Source: a virus. From it: a stretch of 64,000 nt of DNA. Below are positions 36,997-46,900 of the stretch, one piece after another. The notes below the pieces were generated by a model that ran no database searches, was not told the DNA's origin, and saw nothing but the letters and a program-made list of their open reading frames with translations. The DNA is taken from positions 1 through 64,000 of the IMG/VR virus record IMGVR_UViG_3300025276_000029. The stretch is one strand, 5' to 3'. How positions within the stretch are numbered: position 1 is the stretch's first letter; each line of letters begins with the position of its first letter. The position numbers and the translations under genes were made by a program.

Positions 36997-39153
36997 TTAA
37001 AAGTCAATTGCTAATTCAAGCATTACAGTATTACCTGAGCTCAATTTAACTGGCTTACTTAATTTACCAATCATCACTAATGAATTATTATCATCATAAA
37101 TACCAACTTCAGTTACTCTAATATCTGGAGGGTTGACTAGACTGTTAGGTCTACTTGGGTTCGCTGTAGTTTTGAAGTCATCTGCTGATAAGTTAATATT
37201 AAATACCGTTTTAAATATTGTAGCACCAATATAAGTTTCTAAGTTACCGTAGAAAAATCTCTCATCCCCAAACTGAAGTTTTTCAGGTAGGGAATTTGTT
37301 GCCATTTCTAATGAATCTATAACACTAAAAGTAGTTGAACTTCCTGATACTGTTGAGTCTATTAAGAATCCATTTGTTGTTGGGTTTTGAATCTCTAACA
37401 ACTTAGGGTCTATTGTCTTATTAGCCACTGTTGTTATAGCAGTACTAGTAAAGTCGTGAACTTTCCAAGCGTCTGATAATGGTCTGTCGTTTGATTTTTC
37501 TACTATTTGGTACAATACCTTAAACTCCTTGGCTGAGAACCCCATTCCGTCGTAACCAGCTTTTTCTTCTTTTCTCATGTAGGGTAATAAGTCAATACTT
37601 TCAATATTGAATTCAATATCCTTAGAAGTTGACGTATTGTTTTCTATTTTTGTATAATACTGAGCAGGTAATGTGGTTGTTAGACCAAGACCACTAGCAT
37701 TTTCAAAACTATATGTTATATACATTGTTTTGTTTGTTGCTAATACACCATTTGCTGCTCCACTAGCTGGAGCCACAAGCTTCGCTTTAAGCGCTGGGAG
37801 TGTCCAGTTTCTATTAGACTTATAAGATGTTGCAGCGATAATTTCATCGTCTTCAAATATTACAGTTTTTAATTGTGGGAATACTCTACCTACAACTTTT
37901 TCAGTACCACTAACTAATGAAGGGTCTTCAATTAAGTCTACGTATTCTAAGTCAGAAGTGCCTACGAATTTTGTAGTACCTGTTGCTATGAATGTCATTC
38001 CCATAGTTGTACCGCTCTCTGTACTATAATTTCTTCTATGGTACATTAGGTCTGGTAATTGTAATTTAAGTATCTTGTTGTTAGCTCCGTCAATAAAAAA
38101 GAACTCACCATAGTAATTAGATATCGTATTATTTGTATAGTGTAGTATTGATATTGATTTCTTAGCGTCATCTATTACAGACTCACCTGGATTAGCACAA
38201 ATATCATTTCCTATTAAATCACCAACACAATCAACTTCGAAGAATGGATATTTTTGACCTAAGTAATCATTAGAACCGAACTTTTCAAAACTCTCGTTAG
38301 GTGTGGCTGTTATATTAGTAATACCTGTACCAGTCATACCTGCAAGGTTTTCGCACCAAACAGCGTTTTGATTCCAAATAGGAACATCACCGCATGATAC
38401 GTCGCAACATCCAGCAAAGTCTAGTGTATTACTGTTCCAATATGGTGTTGTTGTTTCAAATCCAAATGCACTATATACTTCCCCACCTGGATAGATAAGT
38501 ATTTGAGATGTAGCTGATGAAGCACCATTACTTGGTAGTTCTCTATCAAGAATAGCAGATTTAGATACACCTACACCTGTGGTTTGTTGTATTTTATACC
38601 ATAGGTTTGGTACTGGTGTTTTGTTTTGATTTAACGCAAGACTACCGACTGTGTCGTTACCTACCTTAAGTAGTACGTAGTCGCCAACATTAAATGTGGC
38701 TCCAGTACCAATTAAAAGTGTTTTACCACCAGTAAGTGATACAACTGTACTAGTCCCTTGACTGTAAGTGCTTGAAGTGTATGTAATGTGTGTTGTCCCG
38801 TCACCACTAAAAAACCCTCTATCTGTTGCTTCATTGTTAACAATCGCCTTAATAGTGCTAATTTGACCTGGATTTAATAAATTCAAGTTATTATTATTAT
38901 TACTATTTGATGTAATATACGACTTAATATCTGGTTGTCTGTCAACAGGTCTTAAGACCCTGCTACTGCCAGAAAGTGAAACATCTATAGCGGACGTACT
39001 TAAATCATGTATCGCTTCTCTGTTGTAGTTGATTTCAGAATCACCTATTCCAAAGGATGTGAAGTTTAATTGTCCTTGTGCTAACTTTTGTCTACCAGTT
39101 TCAGTTAACTTTATATTAACGAAGGCGCTTGTGTTGTTAATTATGTAGCTCAT
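36997..39153 (-). CDS. Large tail fibre/baseplate protein, paralogue of the 35779 product
   Basis: 718 residues. The start is INNTSAFVNIKLTETGRQKL with FTSFGIGDSEINY, and the end is PPDIRVTEVGIYDDNNSLVM with IGKLSKPVKLSSGNTVMLEL, both homologous to the next gene's ends. The middle holds two Cys-rich parts (FAGCCDVSCGDVPIWNQNAV and VDCVGDLIGNDICANPGES), suggesting disulfides or metal, hence an exposed structure. A TATTTATA box lies 4 nt before the ATG. I infer a receptor-facing fibre with conserved attachment ends and a swapped middle. Confidence 0.72.
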   Translation of the reverse strand: MSYIINNTSAFVNIKLTETGRQKLAQGQLNFTSFGIGDSEINYNREAIHDLSTSAIDVSLSGSSRVLRPVDRQPDIKSYITSNSNNNNNLNLLNPGQISTIKAIVNNEATDRGFFSGDGTTHITYTSSTYSQGTSTVVSLTGGKTLLIGTGATFNVGDYVLLKVGNDTVGSLALNQNKTPVPNLWYKIQQTTGVGVSKSAILDRELPSNGASSATSQILIYPGGEVYSAFGFETTTPYWNSNTLDFAGCCDVSCGDVPIWNQNAVWCENLAGMTGTGITNITATPNESFEKFGSNDYLGQKYPFFEVDCVGDLIGNDICANPGESVIDDAKKSISILHYTNNTISNYYGEFFFIDGANNKILKLQLPDLMYHRRNYSTESGTTMGMTFIATGTTKFVGTSDLEYVDLIEDPSLVSGTEKVVGRVFPQLKTVIFEDDEIIAATSYKSNRNWTLPALKAKLVAPASGAANGVLATNKTMYITYSFENASGLGLTTTLPAQYYTKIENNTSTSKDIEFNIESIDLLPYMRKEEKAGYDGMGFSAKEFKVLYQIVEKSNDRPLSDAWKVHDFTSTAITTVANKTIDPKLLEIQNPTTNGFLIDSTVSGSSTTFSVIDSLEMATNSLPEKLQFGDERFFYGNLETYIGATIFKTVFNINLSADDFKTTANPSRPNSLVNPPDIRVTEVGIYDDNNSLVMIGKLSKPVKLSSGNTVMLELAIDF

Positions 39154-39157
39154 ATCT

Positions 39158-39165
39158 TATAAATA
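39158..39165 (-). promoter_or_regulatory. Late-type promoter box TATTTATA
   Basis: Exact box, 4 nt before the ATG at 39153. Confidence 0.5.
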
Positions 39166-39208
39166 TACTTTATTCTTATTTTAATAATAAATACTAAAAA
39201 ATAAATGT

Positions 39209-41899
39209 TTAGTAGGCATTATTTTTGTTTGTTTGTAATGTTATCTCTGAAATTTCACTATATGCTGACGTTTTAACTACTTCATTACATAATGTTGTGA
39301 AATTCTTATCATTTTTAACTCTGTAGTATTGTTTGTCTCCAAGATTACCTACTAAGTTTGCTACAGCGTTGTAGCTGGTTTGACTAACGGTATATAGTGT
39401 GGTAGCTGAAGATACAATATTAGTAAAGTCTTTATTACTCGATACTTCAAGGGTAAAAATACCGTTAACTTCGCTAGGTGGGTTGTCTATAAACCAAGCA
39501 GCTTTTATTGATGTTCCGAATTGATTACCTAATACATTTGTATTTGTATTGTAATATACATTTGCTATGTCGTTAGGGATTAAATAACCCTCTAATATAA
39601 TCCTTTTAGGATTACTTACTGACTGATAGTAGTCTATATTTATAGCTAGTGAAGTACCGTTAAGAGTTACACCTATATCATTATTTGTTATTGGATTCAT
39701 GCTGGTAAATAATTCATACTTACCAGTGTCGGAATTAAAGTAAACTGTATTATCACCTTGAGCGTTAGTAGCACCACTAACTATTGGTTCATTTATATCA
39801 AAAGTATCAGACTTAATATTATTACCTAGTTGACTACTAGTGAACGCATACGTTAATATGTCACCATTAACCGTTGCCCCAGATAGTGATACACTATTAG
39901 TAATAAAACTACCACTATTAACAACGTTCATAGAGTAGTCAAAGTCTCGTGCTAATGTGATACCGTTTAATGATATTATAAAATCACCTGAACTAAATGG
40001 TAATAAAAACTCTGATTTAGTACCATCTAATATTTGACTGGAAACCGTTAGAGAACCTATAGGATTCTCACCGTCGTTATTATCGCTTGATGTTAATTGA
40101 GGGATATCTGCATCGTTGAATGCTATGAAGTAGAAGTCTCTAGTTGGTTGGTATAATCCAAACGACTCGCCACTAGTGTTTGATATTGTTGAATATTTAT
40201 AATTTAGTTTATTAGCAAATTCAGTACAGATATCATGTATATAATGACCCTTAACTAAGTATTCGCCATCTGGATTTATAGTATTTGCTGTTACTGAGGT
40301 TGTAAACGCACTTGTTCCACTAATACTAGACCATTCGTAATAGTCTGAAGTAAATACAGGTCTGTTATTAAAATAACCTAATTCTGGTATAAATTTATAA
40401 ATATCATATTTAAATAAAGCGTTTGTTGTTTCAAATGATTCCGTATTTGCTGTAAAGTCAAATGTCAAATCAAATGCTTCAGTTTCACCCGTTAACACGT
40501 ATACATTGCTATCATTAAGCGTTATACCGCTGAAGTCTAAATCACATACCGTTTGTTTTGTTTCGCAAGCTCCAGTAAATACACACGCTATGTCTGCGTT
40601 TTCAATCTTAATACATTCCGTTAGACCACCCCCACATGTATTTAAAGAATATCCAGTAGGGCAGTAATATCCAGCACTAGACCCACTTTCACCTAAATTC
40701 CAATAACCACCTGCAAAGTCAGTTGTTGTAAATATTGTAACAGCTGATAATTGAGCTTCTGTAGTGTATCCAGATAAAACCTCTGATGTTGCATTGTAAA
40801 TCTCAGCCCCAAATGCTCCATCTGTATAAATGTCATTCATGGCTTCCATTTCAACTATGTGTTTACCAGAGGTTAGTGTTATTGGTACCACATGCCAGTA
40901 TTTAAAACAAAACGTGCTACTAGTGTTTAAATTAAATATTAATTCACCATCTATTGTGAGTCGGCATTGATTGTCCGCAGCTATACCTATGTTGTATACA
41001 CCAGACGAAGGTATATCTACACACTTACTAAATCCATACCATTTACCATCGTCTGGCATATTTAAACCTGCGTTGTTTAATCTACCCTTGTTTGCGTTAT
41101 TATCACCCCATAAATTACTAATTACACTTTCATATGTAAGTGTAATATTAGAGTTATCTTTTAAGGAATCACCACTACCCTTGACTAAGGGTTTTGGTCT
41201 TGTTGTTGCGTCTTCGTAGAATCTAGACCCATAAAATGCATATTCTGGCAGCTTGTTGGGGTTGGGGAGTAGCCCTATTGTTGGACCAAGACCGTTAAAA
41301 GTTGAGGCTGTTATTGTGAATTTTTGACAGTCATCTAACGCTGTGGTAGCTGTGTATCCAGCTGGACAACTACATGATGTAGAGCCAGTGGTGTTGCCAG
41401 TTACAGGACAGTTTGCGTCATAATCTAACTTAGTAGTTAATTCTAGTTTTATATTTTTAAACCTAACTTCTTTATCTATTGTAAATTCTGTACCACTAAA
41501 CGAATAGTCGTAATTAAGCGTGTTGAATGCGGTCACTACGGAGCCACTAAAGGTAGTTATATCAATAACTGACCCAGTAAGGCTAGTTGAGCTATATATC
41601 TCGTTAGAGTACTTTAAAACGTCATCCTCGTACACGTTGGTTACCCAATCAATACTATTGAAACATGAACCTGATAGTGCGCTTGTTTCAAAACATTCAG
41701 TAGTCCCTGTAAATAAGTCATTATATGGTACTCCGCTAATGCTACAAGTTATTTCAGGACAATTAATACTACTTGCACCACTCATTGTAAATGATGGTCT
41801 GTTAAATACGCATATATCTGAACTTGTCTTTACTACTGGACCTACAAAGTTTCTATCGCATTTTCCATTTTGACTATATATTTTTTCTTGGTAGCTCAT
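39209..41899 (-). CDS. PA14-domain tail adhesin, 896 residues
   Basis: Cys-rich N-terminal region (SQNGKCDRNFVGPVVKTSSD), a CSCPAGYTATTALDDCQKF module near 185, then a PA14/GLEYA-type beta domain (GVYNIGIAADNQCRLTIDGE and ITLTSGKHIVEMEAMNDIYT, about 300-360) closed by a second YYCPTGYSLNTCGGGLTECI module. The C-terminal half consists of repeated beta sandwiches with 'VTLNGTSLAINIDYYQSV'-type repeats (two copies, about 640 and 740). PA14 domains bind carbohydrate or mediate adhesion. The protein is therefore a candidate receptor-binding fibre. It shares the CPxGY-PA14-CPxGY cassette with the 42158-46819 product. Confidence 0.75.
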   Translation of the reverse strand: MSYQEKIYSQNGKCDRNFVGPVVKTSSDICVFNRPSFTMSGASSINCPEITCSISGVPYNDLFTGTTECFETSALSGSCFNSIDWVTNVYEDDVLKYSNEIYSSTSLTGSVIDITTFSGSVVTAFNTLNYDYSFSGTEFTIDKEVRFKNIKLELTTKLDYDANCPVTGNTTGSTSCSCPAGYTATTALDDCQKFTITASTFNGLGPTIGLLPNPNKLPEYAFYGSRFYEDATTRPKPLVKGSGDSLKDNSNITLTYESVISNLWGDNNANKGRLNNAGLNMPDDGKWYGFSKCVDIPSSGVYNIGIAADNQCRLTIDGELIFNLNTSSTFCFKYWHVVPITLTSGKHIVEMEAMNDIYTDGAFGAEIYNATSEVLSGYTTEAQLSAVTIFTTTDFAGGYWNLGESGSSAGYYCPTGYSLNTCGGGLTECIKIENADIACVFTGACETKQTVCDLDFSGITLNDSNVYVLTGETEAFDLTFDFTANTESFETTNALFKYDIYKFIPELGYFNNRPVFTSDYYEWSSISGTSAFTTSVTANTINPDGEYLVKGHYIHDICTEFANKLNYKYSTISNTSGESFGLYQPTRDFYFIAFNDADIPQLTSSDNNDGENPIGSLTVSSQILDGTKSEFLLPFSSGDFIISLNGITLARDFDYSMNVVNSGSFITNSVSLSGATVNGDILTYAFTSSQLGNNIKSDTFDINEPIVSGATNAQGDNTVYFNSDTGKYELFTSMNPITNNDIGVTLNGTSLAINIDYYQSVSNPKRIILEGYLIPNDIANVYYNTNTNVLGNQFGTSIKAAWFIDNPPSEVNGIFTLEVSSNKDFTNIVSSATTLYTVSQTSYNAVANLVGNLGDKQYYRVKNDKNFTTLCNEVVKTSAYSEISEITLQTNKNNAY

Positions 41900-42141
41900 T
41901 AATACGAAATTTGTAATTCAATAAATTCTCTATTATTGTTTATATTTAAACCTATATCTCTATTCTTACCTAAGTCGGTCATTTCGGTTACCTTCTTGTA
42001 GTTTTGTATAAAGACCTCTAGGTGCCCTATTTTGAACCAATCTTTATAACCAAATGAGGTTTCAACAAACCTTATGGCTTCAACATTACTATTTATGTTG
42101 TCCGATACTTTTCCTACTATATTTTTTATTAATACTGGCAT
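41899..42141 (-). CDS. Small tail-operon protein, 80 residues
   Basis: MPVLIKNIVGKVSDNINSNV, then RFVETSFGYKDWFKIGHLEV and a polar end. It is a small alpha/beta or beta domain between the two giant PA14 proteins; its stop overlaps the next start by one base. A TATTTATA box lies 5 nt before the ATG. It is probably a fibre-assembly or attachment factor; I recognise no motif. Confidence 0.55.
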   Translation of the reverse strand: MPVLIKNIVGKVSDNINSNVEAIRFVETSFGYKDWFKIGHLEVFIQNYKKVTEMTDLGKNRDIGLNINNNREFIELQISY

Positions 42142-42146
42142 ATATA

Positions 42147-42154
42147 TATAAATA
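42147..42154 (-). promoter_or_regulatory. Late-type promoter box TATTTATA
   Basis: Exact box, 5 nt before the ATG at 42141. Confidence 0.5.
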
Positions 42155-42157
42155 GTG

Positions 42158-45100
42158 TTAACTTGGTATTATTGTACCGTTAATATCAATTGTTGTAACT
42201 TCACCTAAGAAGTCACTTTCACAACCAGTATCCTTTATCCAAACCCCATTACATTTAGTTATTGATGGTTGTAGTGTAATTAACCCACCTGTAGTCCCAG
42301 TTGTAGGTATAGAACTCGGTAACACTTGACTGATTACACTAACCGTAGAGTTACTTGCTAAGGGTAATATTGTAGGTGGAGGTGTTACAACTGTTGGTGT
42401 TGACGTTGTTGTTATTAATGATACCGTATTGATAGGTTTCCATATTAGTGGTGTTACTCCGTCAAGTTCTGTACGTGAATTTGTCCCGTTATCAAAATCA
42501 AAACTAACTGGACCTTGGTACGATGACGTAGTGTTTAGGGTTATTGTATCTATTTGATTTACTTTAGTAATATCTTTTACTATAGTTTCATAAGCTAAAT
42601 ACTCTATATCAAAATATATTTCTAAATGTACATTTCCAGAAATCCCTTGCCTACCAATAACTAAAGGATTAACAATTAATTTTACTCCATTCCTACTGAA
42701 GAAATCATTTTCAATGTCTGTTGCAAAATTAGATAGACTATAAGTTGTTGAGTCTGATTGACCCATAGTTACGGTAGTTCCGTCGTAATACTTTAACTCT
42801 CTCTTTCCTCCCTTAATAGTTGTAGTTGCGTCCCCTAAATATATATTATCATTATCGATAACTACGTTAACCTTAGAGGGGTCCGAAGCATAGGGTCCAG
42901 AGTTGACTAATTCAGTATTATCACCACGAAACATAAAAAGATAATAACCAGTATCTGACGGATTAGAGTTAGTACCATTTGCAGACCATAAATCTACGTA
43001 TATACCGTCGGGTATGTTTTGAAGCACACTTCTAGCCTTTACTATACCTGTTGTCACTGTTGATGTTATTGTTGTTGGTAATGATGTTGTTCCGCTAGTT
43101 GGTATATTACATAGGTATAAATTACCACGTTTATAATTAAATTTCTGTTGGTCAAATACTGTATTTTTGTAAGCGTATGTTGAACCCCATATTGTCGTAG
43201 CTGGTACAACTTGTTCTATTAAGTCAATCCAATAATTACCAACGGTCTTTCCGAAGGTGTCCATGTCGGAATAATCATACTTAGAACTATTAATTCCACA
43301 AAATTCTAATGAACGAGTGTTATATCTGTCGTAAAGCATTCTTAATGTTGCATAGCTACTAATTGTTTGTCTGTTTTTAACATCAATTAATTCACTACTT
43401 AATGTACTGGCAAATTCATTAACTGTATCTATTTGACTAAGTTCAGTTGTTAGTACGTCGTCTAGGTCAATACAGCCATTATCACCACATTTACTATAAA
43501 CACACTTGCTAGTGTTTTTATCCCAAGTCGCATTTGGATATGCGTTAATACCCTGGTTAAACATATCAGCGTATATTTCAAATGCATCATCAATTACCTT
43601 ACAACATGTCTCATTTACTTGACTTGACACATTTTCTTGTGTGTTTGTTGTTCCACTAATCCATTTTGATACATAAACCCCGATAGTTCCATTGTTTTCT
43701 TCTGTAATCCAAAACCCATCAAACGATGTTGTTGTACCTGAACCTATAGCGTAGGCTGTTCCACCGTTTGCCACATTAATAGGTTTTAATGTTGTAGTAG
43801 TTCCGTAATTATTTACTAGTGTGGTTATATCATTACATACAAAATTTGTTGTAGTTGTAGTCGTTGTAGCACTTGTTGCGCAACCTGATGCAGGAGTCAC
43901 GGTTGATATCGAAGGTGATAGAGGTAGTTCAATTGTCTTATTTTCGTAACCTTTAACAATTAACGGAAATCCGTCACAAGGACAGTATTCGTCTGATTGT
44001 TCATCTTCTCTTGTGATTCTATCAATCTTAGTACATACTGTAGAGCCTGATACACAGGTATCTAATGAATAACCTACTGGACATGAATAAGCGCTAAATT
44101 CACCTAAATCAAAAGTAGTACCTATTCTATCAATAGTACTAAATATCCTAACTGAATTAAGTTCACTTTCAAATCTAATATTTTTTAGTTGTGCTTCACT
44201 AGCGTCATATATTTCACAAACAAATCCAGCAATACCACTAGTATTGTTGTAACCTTCTATTTCTATAATGTTTTTACCAGCAGATAACTTAATACCCATG
44301 ACCACGTAACTTTGAATACTTCTTGAGTAAGAAATACTAAAGTTATTATGTATTCCAGCGTAATGTGATGGCGCTGTAACTGGGTTTATTAAGTACTCAC
44401 CGTTTATTTTTATTTTTGTTTCGTCATCAGCAGCAAACCCTAACCTATATGTCTTTGTTTCTGTTAGTTCAAGACAGTATGATAAACCAATCCATTCTTG
44501 AACTGGAAGTGTTCCTGGATTAGACCAAACTGATGCGTTTAGTAATCTACCAGCATTGTTAGTACTTGTTAAGTTGTTATACGTTGAGGCTGATACTGAA
44601 CCGTTTGTACCACCCCAAAGTATATTGGGGTTAAACATACTAGAGATTACGTCTGAATTATTTTTACCAAATTTACTTTTAATACCACTAAAGGCGTCTG
44701 GTGAAGAATATTGTAATGTTCCATCTGAAAACTTATTAATTCCGAAACCACTATGTGTTAAATAATTTCCAGAAGAATCTATTAAATAATCTACGTTGTA
44801 GTAAGGTCCAACCCAGCTATCTTTAGTTGTCCCTGTCCAGTATATCGGCCATTGGTTGTCTGTTACGTCTTCAACGAAGATAGTACCTCTAGATAAATAA
44901 TGTACTGAGTTAGTTAAACCTACACCAGGACCTACTGTATAGGTTGTAGCACTGCTTGTGGTTGCCGTTACCGTTAGTTCTGTACAACTGTCTCCATCAA
45001 CATCTAATGTATATCCAGAAGGGCAGCTAAATGAGTTGTATGTTTCTCCGCTAGAAATGCAACCTTCAAGGATGCAGTTGTTATCAGATACGTAGCACCA

Positions 45101-46819
45101 AACATCTTGTTCAACTGCTCTAGAAGGACTTAAATTTAAATCTACTTCCTTAGTGTTAACTACGAGTTTGTGATGATTAGTGTTGTATTCTGTACCTCTA
45201 TATTTTAAATCAAAGAATCTTTTGTCTTTTATTTCGTTAGATACCCATGATTTTTTATTATCAGGAACTTTGACTAATTCAAATTTTGGTGGTTCCGATA
45301 TGAATTTTTTTATATTATCAACTTTGGTACACACTTTATTCATCTTAATCCTATCTAATAAGATTGTGAAATCTACACAACTATTCTTTATTGATATCGT
45401 GATGTTAATTTTTCTATTTTCTATTGCATCTAAAACTAGTTTATCAGTAATAGTGGTTTCATAATTTAACCAACATGATTGATACCATCCAGTTAATCCG
45501 CTGAATATCTCTAACTGCTCTTGTTGAGTAGATGGTAGTGTATTTGTTTCTAAATATTGATTAAATAAATCCGTAACTAAGTTATCTCTAATTTGAGTAC
45601 ATAAATCAGCATTACTACTTAATAACTGACTTTGTGCGAGTGTTGGCATAAATCCTGTATCACCAGTAATTATTATACCTGTCTTGCCAGATGTGGAGTC
45701 AATATAATTATATAGGTTATCAGTCCCAATATTCATTAGCGTTTCTTCATAAACACTTGTTAGTATTTTTGTCGTACCTGTACTTTCTACTTCAAGTGTA
45801 AATGCAGTTTCGAATTGCTCAAACATATCAATATATGTAGTACATACACCTGGAATTGGGGCTGTGTAGGGTGTAGTTATGATGTTTCCTGTTATACCAG
45901 TAATAGAATTTGTTAAAGTTTGTAATTCAGCCTTACAGTTATTTAGTATGGGTGTATATTTGGTTATAGTGTCTTCCGCTCTTTCTCTATCATATATAGA
46001 GTAATTACACACACTTGTGTGATAGTCCCCTGGACTTGGTTCACTATCAATAAATGACTTGACTTGTGCGTTAGTGTAGGTTGTTGTGTCGGTACCGTAA
46101 CTAGCTGACCATGTGCCACCTGTCACTACGTTAGTTTCCCATTCCTGTTTCCCAAGGTCTGTTAAACAATAACTTACCACGTTAGGGTCGAAAATACCAT
46201 AAGCTAATGGAGGTAGATTGCCTCCATAGTATAACGATGGGTTGGTTGGAATGGTTATACCATTTGGACCTATTACTCCTGGAGCTAAATATTGGATAAC
46301 ATAAGGTACTGAATCTGCGTTATCTATAATATCTTGGTAAAAGTCACACTCTGTACTTACTGTGTTTGCGGACGATTCTAGTTCGTCTAAAGTCGTTAAT
46401 GTGGTAGAGTTGGCGCCGACAATCCCTAGAGCATTAGCTTTGGCTTTACGCAGTTTATCACATTCAAACATGTATAAATAATCAAAAGATATTTTTAGTT
46501 CGCAGGTTTCATTAGGTTCAACATTAAATAGTGTGCTTGAGTTTCCTTCTGGATTCAATATAACCTTAAATAATTCGGAATTATCTAATGCCCACATACA
46601 TTTTTGTGTTGTAACATCAAAAGTATAACCTAGTAATTCACAACATGGTTTTGTTTGGTGACTAGTTATAGGATTTTGAACTACAGCACCACTAGGTAGT
46701 GTTGTTGGTGGTTCGTATAGTCCAACTGTACCGCCAGATAGTTCAATTATTGTGTATCCGTCGGCTTCGTAAGAATCTTTAGTTCTACAATTTTTACTAT
46801 ATAAGGTTATTGCTGGCAT
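42158..46819 (-). CDS. Giant Cys-rich PA14-domain tail protein, 1553 residues
   Basis: The N-terminus has a Cys-bearing unit (TKPCCELLGYTFDVTTQKCM) that recurs near 1130 as VNETCCKVIDDAF ... ATWDKNTSKCVYSKC, an internal duplication. The middle carries SFSCPSGYTLDVDGDSCTEL, a PA14/GLEYA-like beta domain (YRLGFAADDETKIKINGEYL, IKLSAGKNIIEIEGYNN; about 790-880) and YSCPVGYSLDTCVSGSTVCT. Later come a Thr-homopolymer linker near 1010 and several Cys pairs. The C-terminus has Thr/Pro-rich linkers and a last Cys. It is an exposed, disulfide-rich adhesin-like tail component, probably long-fibre or receptor-binding. No enzyme motif is seen. Confidence 0.75.
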   Translation of the reverse strand: MPAITLYSKNCRTKDSYEADGYTIIELSGGTVGLYEPPTTLPSGAVVQNPITSHQTKPCCELLGYTFDVTTQKCMWALDNSELFKVILNPEGNSSTLFNVEPNETCELKISFDYLYMFECDKLRKAKANALGIVGANSTTLTTLDELESSANTVSTECDFYQDIIDNADSVPYVIQYLAPGVIGPNGITIPTNPSLYYGGNLPPLAYGIFDPNVVSYCLTDLGKQEWETNVVTGGTWSASYGTDTTTYTNAQVKSFIDSEPSPGDYHTSVCNYSIYDRERAEDTITKYTPILNNCKAELQTLTNSITGITGNIITTPYTAPIPGVCTTYIDMFEQFETAFTLEVESTGTTKILTSVYEETLMNIGTDNLYNYIDSTSGKTGIIITGDTGFMPTLAQSQLLSSNADLCTQIRDNLVTDLFNQYLETNTLPSTQQEQLEIFSGLTGWYQSCWLNYETTITDKLVLDAIENRKINITISIKNSCVDFTILLDRIKMNKVCTKVDNIKKFISEPPKFELVKVPDNKKSWVSNEIKDKRFFDLKYRGTEYNTNHHKLVVNTKEVDLNLSPSRAVEQDVWCYVSDNNCILEGCISSGETYNSFSCPSGYTLDVDGDSCTELTVTATTSSATTYTVGPGVGLTNSVHYLSRGTIFVEDVTDNQWPIYWTGTTKDSWVGPYYNVDYLIDSSGNYLTHSGFGINKFSDGTLQYSSPDAFSGIKSKFGKNNSDVISSMFNPNILWGGTNGSVSASTYNNLTSTNNAGRLLNASVWSNPGTLPVQEWIGLSYCLELTETKTYRLGFAADDETKIKINGEYLINPVTAPSHYAGIHNNFSISYSRSIQSYVVMGIKLSAGKNIIEIEGYNNTSGIAGFVCEIYDASEAQLKNIRFESELNSVRIFSTIDRIGTTFDLGEFSAYSCPVGYSLDTCVSGSTVCTKIDRITREDEQSDEYCPCDGFPLIVKGYENKTIELPLSPSISTVTPASGCATSATTTTTTTNFVCNDITTLVNNYGTTTTLKPINVANGGTAYAIGSGTTTSFDGFWITEENNGTIGVYVSKWISGTTNTQENVSSQVNETCCKVIDDAFEIYADMFNQGINAYPNATWDKNTSKCVYSKCGDNGCIDLDDVLTTELSQIDTVNEFASTLSSELIDVKNRQTISSYATLRMLYDRYNTRSLEFCGINSSKYDYSDMDTFGKTVGNYWIDLIEQVVPATTIWGSTYAYKNTVFDQQKFNYKRGNLYLCNIPTSGTTSLPTTITSTVTTGIVKARSVLQNIPDGIYVDLWSANGTNSNPSDTGYYLFMFRGDNTELVNSGPYASDPSKVNVVIDNDNIYLGDATTTIKGGKRELKYYDGTTVTMGQSDSTTYSLSNFATDIENDFFSRNGVKLIVNPLVIGRQGISGNVHLEIYFDIEYLAYETIVKDITKVNQIDTITLNTTSSYQGPVSFDFDNGTNSRTELDGVTPLIWKPINTVSLITTTSTPTVVTPPPTILPLASNSTVSVISQVLPSSIPTTGTTGGLITLQPSITKCNGVWIKDTGCESDFLGEVTTIDINGTIIPS

Positions 46820-46900
46820 TAAATAAGTTTATTATAATTATTAGTTAATATAATTTATTTTAAAAAATAGTAAATTATATTTCATTATATTATTAATATA

